Shown here: positions 53,196 to 63,941 of the stretch, piece by piece
Layout: each line of letters starts with the position of its first letter
How positions within the stretch are numbered: the stretch's first letter is position 1
Origin: Rachycentron canadum
Taxonomy: Eukaryota > Chordata > Actinopteri > Carangiformes > Rachycentridae
Reading direction: 5' to 3'
DNA length: 64,000 nt
Assembly: GCA_038496675.1 (NCBI GenBank)
Contig: CM076654.1
Location: forward strand, 467,161 to 531,160
The notes under the pieces: generated by a model
Seen by the model: the letters and a program-made list of their open reading frames with translations, nothing else
What the model was told of the DNA's origin: nothing
Databases searched by the model: none
Program-made: the position numbers and the translations under genes

Positions 53196-55072
53196 ATGAA
53201 TCCATATGGAGATCTGCACTCTGGTCCCAGTGATGTCACTGCTCCGGGCTTCCAAAGTCCACCTCCATGTTCAGCCACTGGTCCCTGGGATAGTTCCCAT
53301 AATCCACCTCTCATCAGTTTACCATCTCTTCCAGTCATCCAGACAGGCCATACCTCTCCTCAGATCACCTCATATGATGATGGAGATCAAAACCTGGTCC
53401 GATCACCAAACTCGGGCCGTTCTGCTTTGCCACTTCCAGAGTCAGATCCAGGCTTCAGTCTCATATCCAGGCCTCTGTCCAGCCTGGGACCAGTCTCACC
53501 TCAGACACAACGGCAAACACCAGGTAACGCACCAAACCCATACCCTGCCTCCACCACCTCCGAGTCCTGCCAGGTCTCCATCATCATCCCATCCCCAGAC
53601 CTCCGCCCGTCTCCGCTCCCGTCTCAGTGCTCCGAGGACACCTGCCCAGACCTGGAGTGCTCCATCTGCTTCAGTCAGTTCAACAATGTCTTCCGCTGTC
53701 CCAAGATGCTTCACTGCAAGCACACATTCTGCCTGGAGTGCCTGGCACGCATCAATGTCAAATCGGCCGAGCCCAGCGCCATCCAGTGCCCGCTGTGCCG
53801 CAGACTTACGCCACTCCCTGACCTCGGCCTGCCCAAACTGACCACGGACTCTGACGTGCTATCCTACCTGCCAGCCGCCATGCAGAGGGTCTACAGCATC
53901 CGCTTCCTCCGCAACAAAGGAAAGCTGGAGGTCAAAAGGTCAGAGTCAGTAACTTTATTGAAAAAACTTACCCAGTAATATCAGTTTCTTGCTTTTTTTT
54001 AAAAAGCATGAGAAGTGTTGTATTGATGAAAGATGAGTTTGTTCTCACCTCTTTACAGTTTTCATACTAGATTTCAAAACTTGGTCGTAAACATCAGTCT
54101 AATGGTAGACATTAAAGGTCCATACGGTCTAAAGGTAGATGTTAAAGGTCCATACGGTCTAAAGGTAGACATTAAAGGTCCATACGGTCTAAAGGTAGAT
54201 GTTAAAGATGTTGTGACAGTTTCTCATGTCCTACAGTAAAAGTTGATGAACCAGGTTCAGACTCAGCTGTTGTGACTTATACAGTTAAAGTCTTTGAACA
54301 GCTGCATCTCTTTATTTTTTGTGTTCCCTGGAAACACTTATGTTCAAATACATGTCTGTGTATTTGCAGCTCATGTGTTGTTAAATTGATGTTTGTGAAT
54401 TTGTTTGCATTTGTTTTCTTAAGTTGCAGTGTTTAAGCACAGACTGTAAAGTGTGCGACTCCACTGGTTGTTAAAGAAGTCAGATTGTATTGAAGTCTAT
54501 GGGAAAATGTCCCTACTTCTCCCTTGATTTATTAGCTCAGTAAACGTTTTCCTAATGAGTTTATGGTCTCAGTCTCTAGTTTCAAGTCTTCAATACAACA
54601 TGATGTTCATTTTTTAAATGATGGTCCATTTAGAGGAAAATAGACCAGAAAGCAGGGGATGAATTAGGGGGCGTGGTTAATGTGTGATTGACAGACTGTA
54701 CCACCCAATCAGGATAGAGTACAGAGCAGGTCAGCTCCACCCCTCACTCCTCCTCAGCTCCACCTTCTCCTCCAAATATGGTTTCTTTGACCAATAACAT
54801 CCTCTTTCTCATTAAGGTCGTCTCAAAGTCGTCGCCACTGGGGTCAGAGGTCGCTGACATCTCTGAGGACAGGAAACCGCACTTTAGATGTGGGGCTCCC
54901 CAGCCCGCCTGTTGGGGGGCGTGGTGATTCGGGGGGCATGGGCGGAGCTCTGTTCCAACTGACGGGGCGGCCGGCTTGCCGAGCCTTCCTCCTGACATCT
55001 GTGGTGATGATGATGGTTGTGCTGACTGCCATCGTCATCTTCCTCCTCACCTACAACAAGGGTTCTGAGTGA
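53196..55072 (+). CDS. RING-finger E3 ligase with C-terminal membrane segment (RNF183/RNF223-type)
   Basis: Two coding exons, 53196-53938 and 54817-55072, joined in phase 2, total 999 nt and 332 residues. The acceptor for the first coding exon is at 53027-53028. The start ATG (MNPYGDLHSGP) is the first good one in the open frame. Residues 1-150 are Pro/Ser-rich and disordered. A C3HC4 RING begins at residue 155 (CSICFSQFNNVFRCPKMLHC, then KHTFCLEC and CPLC). The second exon ends in a single membrane segment (residues about 304-326) and a short cytosolic tail. The 'FNN.F..PKML.C.H.FC.ECLA' signature is that of RNF183, RNF223 and RNF225, membrane E3 ubiquitin ligases of the secretory pathway and lysosome. 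The exact orthologue is not assigned. The long N-terminal extension is unusual compared with 192-residue human RNF183. Confidence 0.85.
54097..54207 (-). repeat. 30-bp minisatellite, copy 2 of 3 loci
   Basis: Almost four units of 'ggtccatacggtctaaaggt' plus 'agatgttaaa', the reverse complement of the array at 7512-7815. It lies in RNF intron 2, about 160 bp downstream of the exon end. Confidence 0.9.
54455..54785 (+). repeat. Dispersed repeat family A, copy 4, next to a splice acceptor
   Basis: A nearly full copy from 'gcgactccactggttgttaa' to 'cctccaaatatggtttct'. It ends about 30 bp before the acceptor of the last RNF exon (AG at 54815-54816), so branch point and pyrimidine tract may lie at or inside its right edge. 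Confidence 0.85.
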
Positions 55073-55900
55073 CGGACTGTTCGAGCAACATCTGTCTCAC
55101 ATCTGTGGTTAAAGATGAAATCATCCAGAAGTGCAATAAAAACCCTTGTTCAACTGCAACAAGCAGCTTTTGACAGCCAAGACACAGAGAGAGGGATCAG
55201 TTCTTACAGAACCAGGACACCTGAGCTAAGAAAGGACTTTAACCAGTTTCATAACCTAGAACACAGATCTGTCTCCTCTGTACGTTCCCTCCTCAACATC
55301 TCCTTCCAGAGAAACAGTCGTTGGAAGAGGAAATGGATCAAGGGAACTGATGTGGTCTTTTATCTGCTTCATACCTCTGCTGCCTAACGCTGTAAATAAT
55401 CACCTAAAGAACACGAGTGGAATAGTGGCTGAAGGTTATTTGATATCAGAGAATAAAAGTCTTATCACAGGTTTATTATATTGACAACAGGTCAAAGTCT
55501 CTGGATTTCATCAGATAAAGCATCTGCTTCGTCTTGCAGGAGACTGGCATCAGACCAAAAATCCTGGATTATTTATCAAAATTTCAGTTTAAATTTGATT
55601 TGTAAATCAAATTTAAACTGAAATTAGAAACTTCCTTCGAAACTTCATCCATCACAAACCACGTTTTAAAATATTCTTAACCCTAAGTCACAAATATTAA
55701 TGATGATTTAAGAGGAAAAACACATTTTATTTCATGTTTGTTTCTGTGCTGTCAGGTTTTTATATTGCCAACCGTGTTTTTACTGTGCAATGTAAAATAA
55801 ATGATTTTATATATTTTTATGTAACTGTTTTAGCAAAGCTCGAACTGTCACTGTGTCACACTTGAATAAATTCTGTTTTGAATTAAACAATTTGTCTTTT
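55073..55900 (+). other. RNF 3'UTR region with several poly(A) hexamers
   Basis: AATAAA occurs near 55134, 55451, 55796 and 55866. The reading frame at 55115-55387 has no domain and lies within this probable UTR, so it is not called. A long perfect palindrome lies at 55580-55625. Confidence 0.5.
55580..55625. repeat. Perfect 22-bp inverted repeat with 2-bp spacer
   Basis: 55580-55601 (aatttcagtttaaatttgat then tt) is the exact reverse complement of 55604-55625, separated only by gt. It is AT-rich and would form a long hairpin or cruciform. It lies in the 3' flank of the RNF gene. Confidence 0.95.
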
Positions 55901-56065
55901 TAATTGAGCAGAAACGGTTTTACAGTTAAAACTCTACAACTATTGGACATTTAAGGAAATGTGAAATATATATATGTTTCCTTAAAGTTAGAAGAAATGT
56001 TCCAGCTCTCTGTGGAAGCTGTGACGTTTCTAGTAAAATTAAGTTTTATTTTTAAGTGCTGATAT

Positions 56066-56195
56066 CCATAAGAGGATATATTTGTTGCTTTAAGAACCCA
56101 AAACCATCTCTGACTCTAAGTCGTGGCTGAGGGCGGTGACTGCTTTGTTGTGACATCACAAAGTTCCAGAAGTCCTGACTGCTTGTTTAAAGGCC
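56066..56195 (-). repeat. Dispersed repeat family D fragment
   Basis: Shares 'tttaagaacccaaaaccatc' with the family D copies at 13240 (reverse) and 63775, and 'gtgactgctttgttgtgaca' with 7468-7490. Confidence 0.55.
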
Positions 56196-57039
56196 CACAG
56201 ACTCACACCTGCCCTTCAGAGCAACAGCATGAATAAAAAAAGGCTGAAGTTTAAAAGCTGATGTTTCACAACATTTAGACTCTATGGGACCTTAAAGATT
56301 TTCAGACTCTTTTGCAGCCTGGAGTCGTGTTTTCAAAAAATATGTAGAAACAGTTTCCACAAGAGGAAAAACATTTGAGGTTTAAGAAATAACATCAGGC
56401 CTCCACACATTAAAGCTCTTTCTGTTTAATATATTGATAAAGTGTTTGAAGCAGAATTATTTATTACAACTTGTCTGTAGTTAAATCCTTCATGTGGCTT
56501 GGTGAACTTTTTCTAGCTTTATAGTCCATGGACGTAACTCGCTCTGTCCTCAGGCCCTCAGGTCACATAGGAAAAGGAGGGATCATAGGTTTTCTAACAG
56601 ATTAGACAGAAATAACAGTGACACAACAAATAGAATCAGAAGAACATAAGTAAATGAAATGATCTGATATGATTTGAAGCCAATTCCAGATGCAAAACCT
56701 GGATCACTAACATCTGGATTCAGCTGTTTAACCCCTGGCTGATCAGACCGTAACGTTTCCCATTATTCTCTTTGTTGTGTTGCACCCTCATGCAGCCACC
56801 AGGTGGAGCTGCAGCATCAAGAAAGACTGTGAGAACAATAAATCAGTTACAATGTAGAAGGTGTTTCCACATGAGGTCATTTCCATGGCAACGACCTGGC
56901 TGGAGGAGATCAGGAGAGGTTCATTTTGTTTTAAATAGCTTGGGATAAAATCAGTTTTTAGATAACTGCGACAACTATAGATAATCAGAGCTTACCTGAG
57001 TCCTCCACCCAGCTCCTGGTCCAGGTCTGAGTTATCTTT

Positions 57040-57540
57040 GCCTTGATGGCTGCAGTGCTCTTCTAGCTCTTCCTTTGTCCTCAGTTAAACCCTCACTGAT
57101 GGTCCAGAGTCCAGCAGGAATCTGGTCCTCAATCAGCCCTCACTAATGCTCCTTCAGAGACTCTGGGTCTGAACCAGCTCCTGGACCTCAGTCCTTCAGC
57201 CCTATGCTCCTTCTCAGCCTCTGTTCCTCCATGAATGTGGTCTGTCCTCACCATCCCTGAAACCAGACCATCTGAGTCCAGACTGATCTGGTCTGTGTTC
57301 CCTGAGGATGAACCAGCCCCTGGAGTCTCTCAGAGCAGGGACGTCCCTCTGTCTTCGAGAAGCTCCTGAAGACTCATGTCTTCAGAGAAACCACCTCCTG
57401 AAACCCTGACAGGTCTCTATGACTCTGGTCTGATCTGCTCTGATTTAACAGATCTAGAACTAAACACTGACACCAAGACCTTTGACTGCTCTGAAGCTGG
57501 ACTGACGTCCCTCATTGTAAGTTGAGTAAATGTAAATGCA
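57040..57540 (+). mobile_element. Decayed retroelement 3' region
   Basis: Contains a frame fragment reading like EKLLKTHVFRE (near 57357-57390), followed by 'ctctgctgatttaac'-type sequence and 'gaagctggactgacgtccct'. This order recalls the tail of L2-like elements in fish, in which a 'KLLKT..F' block precedes the UTR. No intact ORF remains. Confidence 0.4.
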
Positions 57541-57779
57541 ATATATAGAATACAGAGCAATAACAAAAAAAAACGTTAGGCCAGTCTGTAAATGATGGGA
57601 TGGTCTGTATGAGTTCAGTATTTATTTCCTCAGTCGTCAGTGATACAGCTCCCGACTGTAAAGTCCGAAGCTGACTCACCTGCAGCATCTTATGTGGTGT
57701 TCAGGTGCTCAGGTCATTGCCTCTTTGAGTGACAAGTGGGTCACTCAACCAAAAACATCAGCTCCACAGACGACCCACC

Positions 57780-58150
57780 TCTTGCATTAGCTGGGAGTTA
57801 GGAGGCGGAGTCAGGCTCTGCCAAGATGGTGATGGTGGAGCAGCTTACTCTGAGCTTCAAAACTCTTCAGAAACCCGAGGGTTACATCATGGAGGCTACA
57901 TCCATCTTTATTATATCATTCTATTATTTAATAATATATTGATGATTCCTCAAAAAGCTGGGGTTGTGGCTTGATGGGTTTTAGAGGTTTCAGAGGAAAC
58001 AAGGACAAAAATCACTACCAGAGTGAGTCAGCTGAGCCTCCTCAGCTCCACCTTCTCCTCCAAATATAATTTCTTTTGGTTTAAAAAAAAAAACAAGATG
58101 ACCGACACATTAAAAACTGGAGGCTTTAAATCAGAACAAACCAGCGGGTG
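57780..58150. repeat. Fragments of dispersed repeats, including family A right end
   Basis: 'ggcggagtcaggctctgcca' to 'catcatggaggctacatcc' recalls a common fish repeat. 58030-58135 shares 'ctccaccttctcctccaaat', a poly(A) run and 'aaactggaggctttaaa' with family A copy 2 in reverse orientation. Confidence 0.5.
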
Positions 58151-59780
58151 ACATCACATCACAGTGGAGACTCACCTTTGAACCTGCTGTGTGAACTGAC
58201 AAATCCATCATTGTCTGAACACAGTTCCCTCTCAGTGCTGTGTTGTGTGTTTGCTGTGTGATCCTGTGCATCCTTTATGACACAGTGTGAGTATGTGGGT
58301 GTGAATATGTGGGCGTGTTCATGGGCAGCTTTGTACATGGTAGCGACGGACACACCTTAACAACACATTGGGTGATTAAACAAGCCTTTTTCCATGGAGA
58401 CCATCCTCGCTTGAACTGCAGCCATGTTAAGAGCCACACATCCTGCACAGATCTGCTCTCAGGTCTCACAGAATAAACCACTTCTGGGCTGAAAAAGGTT
58501 CTGTGTGTCTCCCCCGCCCCCACCCTGAGCATGGCTGCAGACCGCCGTGACATGACATCACAAACGCAACATCACAAACATGGCAGGCCACACCAAAACC
58601 AAAAAAAAGGTTCTGTGGCTCACGTGGCTGAAAATAGATAAAAATCCCTGATATACAGCCAGGGGCGGTCCTTGACTCTGGGGGGCAGAGGCCCCTTTAG
58701 TTTTAAAGTGACACTCTAGCATCCATGGAAGTGATTTGTAAGAGCTCCTCAGAAAAATGACGCCATCCTGCTGAGGCTAAACATCAGATATGTGCAGTGT
58801 TACAGTGGGGGACCAAAGATCACGTCAGCATCAGCACAAAGTCTGGAACCAGTTCCTAAAAGGAAAGCACACTTTCTGAGGGAGTGAAGCTCTGTTGGGT
58901 CTTAGCTGAGCCTGTGTTGTGTAATGACATGGGAGGAGGAGACTTTCTGTTTGTTCATCAGACCTTGTGATGGATCTGGTCCATGTTGGGGGGTGAGGGA
59001 CCAGAATCTGGGTTGGTATGACTGTTGACCCTCCCACTGGCTGCTCTTGTTCTAATGTGATGCTTTGCTTCAAGGATAAGATCCCTGCTGAACTTTCTAG
59101 TCATAATAACTTAGGCCCAATGGGGGGGTTGTTTGGACTCAAAGCTCAAAGGTCAAGGAAACCGTGAGCTCAAATCAGGTTTTTCTTCTCCAATATCTTC
59201 CACCATTTCCTTGGCAATTATACTGTACTGAATGTTTTGAATTGAAGTTGCATATAAAACGTTATCTGTGTGTATGTGTGTGTTTAATGATGCTGCTGAA
59301 GACTCACACTTTCTCTCTGTTCTTGCACAGACGAGGGTTTTCTGAGTTCATTGACCTCATTCACAACAATTTCATTCATCTATCTACACACACACACACA
59401 CACACAGACACACACAGGTTTTGTTTGTGTGATAGAAGACTTGTTGTTGAAGAAGGAGAGAACATCCACATTATCTCATGATGCTTTGCCAGTTTCCCAG
59501 GATTCCTGTCTGTGTGGGCACAGAGGCTCTGAGAGTCACTGGACGGTCAGTGAAGCTGTTTTCACACACAGATCCTGCTCTAATAGGGTAAAACTCCCCC
59601 TCATTACATCACCTGTGTGCGATTTTAGAGCCTGATAGTGTTCAGGAGTCAGACAGGTGATGGCTCTTTCTTTTAAATGTTCCTGCTGGTAAATTACTCT
59701 CAGATTAAGTCAAACAGGAAACAGGAGGACTTCATAACTGTAAGTGTGTCAGCCTTGTGTCATGTCACCCATTGGTTTAT
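58150..59780. other. Intergenic interval, nothing supported
   Basis: Several short open frames, a CA run near 59387-59405 and no convincing exon or known repeat. Confidence 0.4.
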
Positions 59781-60091
59781 GGAGCTGACCTGCTCTGTAC
59801 TCTGTCCTGATTGGGTGGTACAGTCTGTCAATCACACAGTAGCCACGCCCCCAATTCATCCCCTGCTTTCTGGTCTATTTTCCTCTAAATGGACCATCAT
59901 TTAAAAAATGAACATCATGTTGTATTGAAGACTTGAAACTAGAGACTGAGACCATAAACTCATTAGGAAAACGTTTACTGAGCTAATAAATCAAGGAGAA
60001 GTAGGGACATTTTCCCATAGACTTCAATACAATCTGACTTCTTTAACAACCAGTGGAGTCGCCCCCTGATGGTCATTAGAGAGGATGAAGG
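59781..60091 (-). repeat. Dispersed repeat family A, copy 5
   Basis: Reverse-oriented copy from 'ggagctgacctgctctgtac' to 'gtcattagagaggatgaagg', the most complete left half in the window. A (CA)n microsatellite at 60199-60243 follows. Confidence 0.9.
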
Positions 60092-60193
60092 TCCAGGTTT
60101 AGAGCCAGTCTGTGCTGTGTACGTGTGTCTATGTGAGAGCTGGATATTCCAACTTCTTGTTTCTCCAAAATCAGCAACTGCATCCTGTTACAT

Positions 60194-60244
<51 letters not shown>

Positions 60245-60782
60245 AGTTAACCCTCTTCTGTGTTTTCCAGGTTAGTTGCATCACTGCAGTGACTGGACTC
60301 AGAGCACAGTGAGGTGGGAGTTTCCTCAGTGAACTCAGTGTGTGTTTGTTGGTCAGTGTTGATAAAGTAATTTATTGGTAACACAGTAGTTCTGCAGCAG
60401 CGCAGGAACTCAGGGTAGTTTCAGGGTTGCAACGCGAACCTGCAGAACATTTAGTGTTAATTTCATTCATAAAGACTATGATTACACAAAAACGAGTAAA
60501 ACTAAACAAAAACAAAAAGAGTCAATTCCTCCTGATGTCTTCTCCACCAATCAACTACAGTAAACATGGTCACAGCCTTTTTTTTAGTGCATTATGTCAC
60601 AGTGAAGCTGATTGTTGACCTGTCATCACCTCAGTTTCTTCATGTGAATCAAATTATGTCATCACTATTAAATAAATTTGTGATTTGAGAAGTCACAGTT
60701 TCCTGTTTTTTTTTTGTTTTTTTTATATTATTGTGTTTTTCCTTCTAAAGTTTTCCTTAAAAATATGTGGAGACTTGGGGTC

Positions 60783-61053
60783 ATTTTTAAAAATGTCTCC
60801 AAGTCTCCTCATCTTCAGACTCAGCTCAACCTCAGCTCATTATATCTGAGACTCAGTAAAGACTCTGTTCACTGTAATAGGGGATAGTAGCTCAGAGAAC
60901 AAGAGGAAACTAAAAACACAGTGAATTTCTCCTTATTTTCTAGATAAAAACACTGTAAACCAGAATAACCAAAGAAAACTTCAACACAGGAAGTTCCACA
61001 CATGTGTTTGTGTTGTTCTAGAGCTGATTTGAAGTTTCTCTCTTTATCTGATC
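60783..61053 (+). repeat. Dispersed repeat family B, short copy
   Basis: Near-identical to 4757-5030, diverging after 'tctctttatctgatctg'. It lies about 100 bp downstream of the 3' end of the coiled-coil gene. Confidence 0.85.
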
Positions 61054-61164
61054 TGGATATGGATCAGGAGCAACAAGGCTCTGAAGACCTGATGAAGAAG
61101 ACACTTCTGTCGACTGATGAGTGTTAATTTACAGATCAGCAACAGGATTAAAGTGACTTAAACC

Positions 61165-61170
61165 TTTATT
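61165..61170 (-). terminator. Candidate poly(A) signal of the coiled-coil gene
   Basis: AATAAA on the minus strand, 12 bp beyond the TGA of the proline-rich segment and about 460 bp beyond the membrane-anchor stop. It is the first canonical signal downstream. Confidence 0.5.
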
Positions 61171-61361
61171 TTGAAATTGGTCAGGTGTGGGGGTTAGGGT
61201 TAGGGGGAACTGCTGGGTTTGGATGAACGGTCTGTGGAGGTGGAGGTGGAGATCCTGGACCTGGACCAGACTGGTCCTCAGAGCTGGACATCTTCTTTCC
61301 TGAGCGACAGAGAAACATTTACACTGATTGTTTTTTCCAGGAACACTGTGAAAATCATGTG

Positions 61362-61554
61362 TCAACAGCGCCCCCTGTCAGTGAAGAGACTCCAGCTCAT
61401 AACAAACCCTCTGAGCAGTAGCTGGGTGCCGGTGGCCCGAGCATTTAACGCTGGTTTGCGTTTCCACTTGGGTCGAGGTACGAAGCCGAGGTCACCCGGC
61501 CTGTAGCGGGACATCAGGAACAGTGGGTCTGTGGCCATGTCCAGGGTCTCTGCT
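61362..61554 (-). CDS. Alternative 3' exon of the coiled-coil gene
   Basis: An acceptor (ccttcacag) at 61556-61555 opens a frame of about 63 codons to TGA at 61364-61362. It joins in phase 2 to a donor inside the previous exon (CCAG|GTACTG at 61715/61714). The peptide begins AETLDMATDPLFLMSRYRPG and contains FVPRPKWKRKPALNARATG, with no membrane segment. The frame is too long and too protein-like for chance. A further proline-rich open segment at 61299-61181 (MSSSEDQSGPGPGSPPPPP) with its own acceptor may be yet another terminal exon, but I could not find an in-phase donor. Confidence 0.55.
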
Positions 61555-61632
61555 CTGTGAAGGACAGAGAGGATGATGGGAGAAGAAGTGGGCTAGGTTC
61601 CAGTGGGTGGCAGCTCTATATCTAAATACAAT

Positions 61633-63654
61633 TCAGGATATTTTCAAGAACAAGAAGTCAGCTGCCAGCAACACTGTCACCACTAACAGACCAGCAGAGA
61701 GGGGTTTCCAGTACCTGGCTGGCTTTGGGCTGGAGGTCTGAGGTTTCTGTCCTCGGCCGTTCTTCTCTGTGAGGTTGTTGGGGGTGGGGCCTATTTCCTG
61801 GGGGTTGGTGCTCTCCAGGATCTTCAGCAGCCTCTGCATCTTCTGTTGAGTCTTAGGCGTCTCCTCAGACTCCTACGGAGGATGGAGGACAGAAGATCTT
61901 CGGTAATAACAGATCATTTGACTGGGTTTTCTTTCTGCACCACAGAACCTAATGTAAACTAAACTAAACATAATCCATCTTCCCCTCTTCAATACAGCTG
62001 CTACAGAGGCAGCTGGTTTTCATTTTGAGCAGCAGAGACTGAGGGTTTATTCTGACCGTCAGGATGTGTCTGAATGCGACGGCCACCTCCTGCATGTCGT
62101 CCTCCAGCTGCCTCCTCCTGCTCCTCTCCTCCTGTATCTTGGCCCTCAGCTGATCCACCTCAGCTGATTTCTGATGGCACTCCTCAGAAGCCAAGGCCAC
62201 GCACTGTCTGAAAACACACCATGGACAATGCATTTCCTAGAGGGGGTGTAGCTCAGTGGTAGAGCATTTGACTGCAGCTCAAACCGTCCCTGCTTTAATT
62301 CCAGGTGCCCCTTTGTCATGATCTGTGGTCCACCCGTGGACATCCTTTTACCTCAGAGCCTCCTCTTCAGCCAGTGTGCGCTCTTTGGTGATGCTCAACT
62401 CTTTCATCTTTATCTCCAGTTGCTGGGTCTTCTTCTTCAGCTCCTCTTCCTCCTGAAGAAAAACAGGATGTTTTTGTTTCTTCATCCAATTATCAGTTGA
62501 TTCTGTGCTGATGATGTTCTAGAGATGAATCACAGTGTCTCCTGAAATGGTGCCTGTATGGCAACAGCTGCACTGGACCTCAGTTGCCATGGTTACAATA
62601 ATAAACACCAGCTGTTTCTTAACCTTTTTTTTCTCTGTACTCATCCTCATCTACTTGTGTATCTTGGGAGCTAAGTATCCCAGAATGCATTGTGCACCAA
62701 ACAGCAACACAGACCTTATAGGTTTCAGTCAGTTTCTCTAAATAACGGCCGTTGTTTTTGGAGACATGAGGATCATCTTGCTGCCCAGCTCCTGAGGTCA
62801 CCAGCGGGTCAGTGAGTCCTGTGGTCTCTGAGCTGAAATATAACCTTTGTTGCTGCTGTTTAATCTGAGAAGATGAAATTGAAACTACCTGATTTCCTGA
62901 ATAATTTACAAATACAATAATGGATGGTCGTGGACAATACAACATAAATTGCTACTGTCATGTGGGAATCGAACACAGCTCTCCCGTGTCATATTCCATC
63001 CCCCCCCAAACTGATGTGGACTTTGTAAACTATGTCCCTGCACTTTTCCCTTTGCTCCTGTCGTCATCACTACAACCACTAGCAACAAAACCCAGTGATG
63101 GGGGGGCATAGCTCAGAGGTAGAGGACTTGACTGTAAATCAACAAGTCCCTGGTTCAACTCCAGTTCCCCCTCATGTTATGTTACCGTTTCCTGGTTGGA
63201 GAGCACCCGTGTGACCTCACGGAGCCTCTTCCTCTTGTCTTCCATGTTTAAACTGATCATTCTTCCTTTGATTTGCAGGTACTGCTTCTCATTCCATATT
63301 TCCTGGCTCTCTGTCAACTGGCACTCGACCTTCTCCAGCTGCTCCAAGTGATCATTCTTCTCCTGGAGGATTTCTGGCATCTTCATCTGAAGGCACCTTT
63401 TCACTTTCCATTGTCTCCCTTTCGTCACCCTGTGGTGAGCAAAGTCAAATTATTGTTTGCTGGTGAACATTTGAAAGCAACATTAACTGTCAGACTTTAC
63501 TTAAATGTCTCCAGCTTCGCCTCCTTTCTCATTTTGCAGACGGCAATATTGTGCTCCTCCATCTCACTGAGCAGCTGCTTCCTCAGGGACTTGGTGTCAG
63601 GCTGCTGCTGCATCAGCTTCTCCATCTGCTCCTTCTGCTCCTCCAGCTTCACCG
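61633..63654 (-). CDS. Coiled-coil protein with C-terminal membrane anchor (5' end outside window)
   Basis: Exons in transcript order are 63654-63501, 63429-63186, 62864-62715, 62452-62352, 62207-62057 and 61872-61633. All have GT-AG borders and consistent phases, giving about 346 codons with the 5' end beyond 64000. The sequence is strongly helical and charged (LEEQKEQMEKLMQQQP; KKKTQQLEIKMKELSI; EERSRRRQLEDDMQEV), typical of a long coiled coil. The last exon ends in a single hydrophobic segment (SAGLLVVTVLLAADFLFL) and KIS-stop, so a tail-anchored protein is inferred. The layout recalls TRAF3IP3-type modulators, but no residue signature proves this and no symbol is given. An internal donor in the last exon allows a different C-terminus. 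Two tRNA-like sequences lie antisense in its introns. Confidence 0.75.
62242..62312 (+). tRNA. tRNA-Cys(GCA)-like sequence, probably a pseudogene
   Basis: The 5' half matches vertebrate tRNA-Cys closely (GGGGGTGTAGCTCAGTGGTA, then GAGCATTTGACTGCAG), with anticodon GCA and an intact A box. The 3' half is eroded: the T loop reads tgctttaattcc and the acceptor lacks one C. No T-run terminator follows. It lies antisense in a 144-bp intron (62208-62351) of the coiled-coil gene. Confidence 0.65.
63102..63172 (+). tRNA. tRNA-Cys-like body with GTA anticodon, probable pseudogene
   Basis: The body (GGGGGCATAGCTCAGAGGTA...CTTGACTGTAAATCAA...CCCTGGTTCAACTCCAG) follows tRNA-Cys, but the anticodon position reads GTA (tyrosine). 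The B box is good, the acceptor stem has one mismatch (C6-T67), and there is no nearby T-run. Its 3' end is 12 bp from the 5' splice site of an antisense intron (donor at 63185-63184). Confidence 0.6.
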
Positions 63655-63744
63655 CTGAGGGAGAGTCGAGGAAAGATGCCTCATTATGGTTCAGTGTAAA
63701 CAAGCAAAGGAGAAATAATGATAATGGCTCGGCTGCATCTAATA

Positions 63745-63890
63745 TATGATATATGATCTCCAGAAGAGGATATATGTGTGGTTTTAAGAACCAAAAACCA
63801 TCTTAGTGTAGTTTTCACACTGTCAGTCAGAGGATCTGATCCAATAAAAACACAGAGCATTTCTCTGTGACTGAGACCTTTGATCACTGT
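63745..63890 (-). repeat. Dispersed repeat family D fragment
   Basis: Shares 'ttaagaaccaaaaaccatct' and 'gtgtagttttc' with the reverse complement of 13215-13260. It lies in the intron upstream of the first visible exon of the coiled-coil gene. Confidence 0.55.
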
Positions 63891-63941
63891 ATTAATATAG
63901 AACCTGGACCTGCTTTATAATCAGAGACCACATGGAGGTCT

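Noticed and set aside
53206..53841. 211-codon frame overlapping the RNF coding exon
   Set aside because: It is a shadow frame of the RING exon; only the frame starting at 53196 has the RING cysteines and in-phase continuation.
55115..55387. 90-codon plus-strand frame after the RNF stop
   Set aside because: It lies in the probable 3'UTR, has no domain, and begins next to a poly(A) hexamer.
61190..61210. Telomere-like ttagggttaggg
   Set aside because: Only two units, within ordinary 3' flank sequence of a gene; too short to indicate an interstitial telomere.
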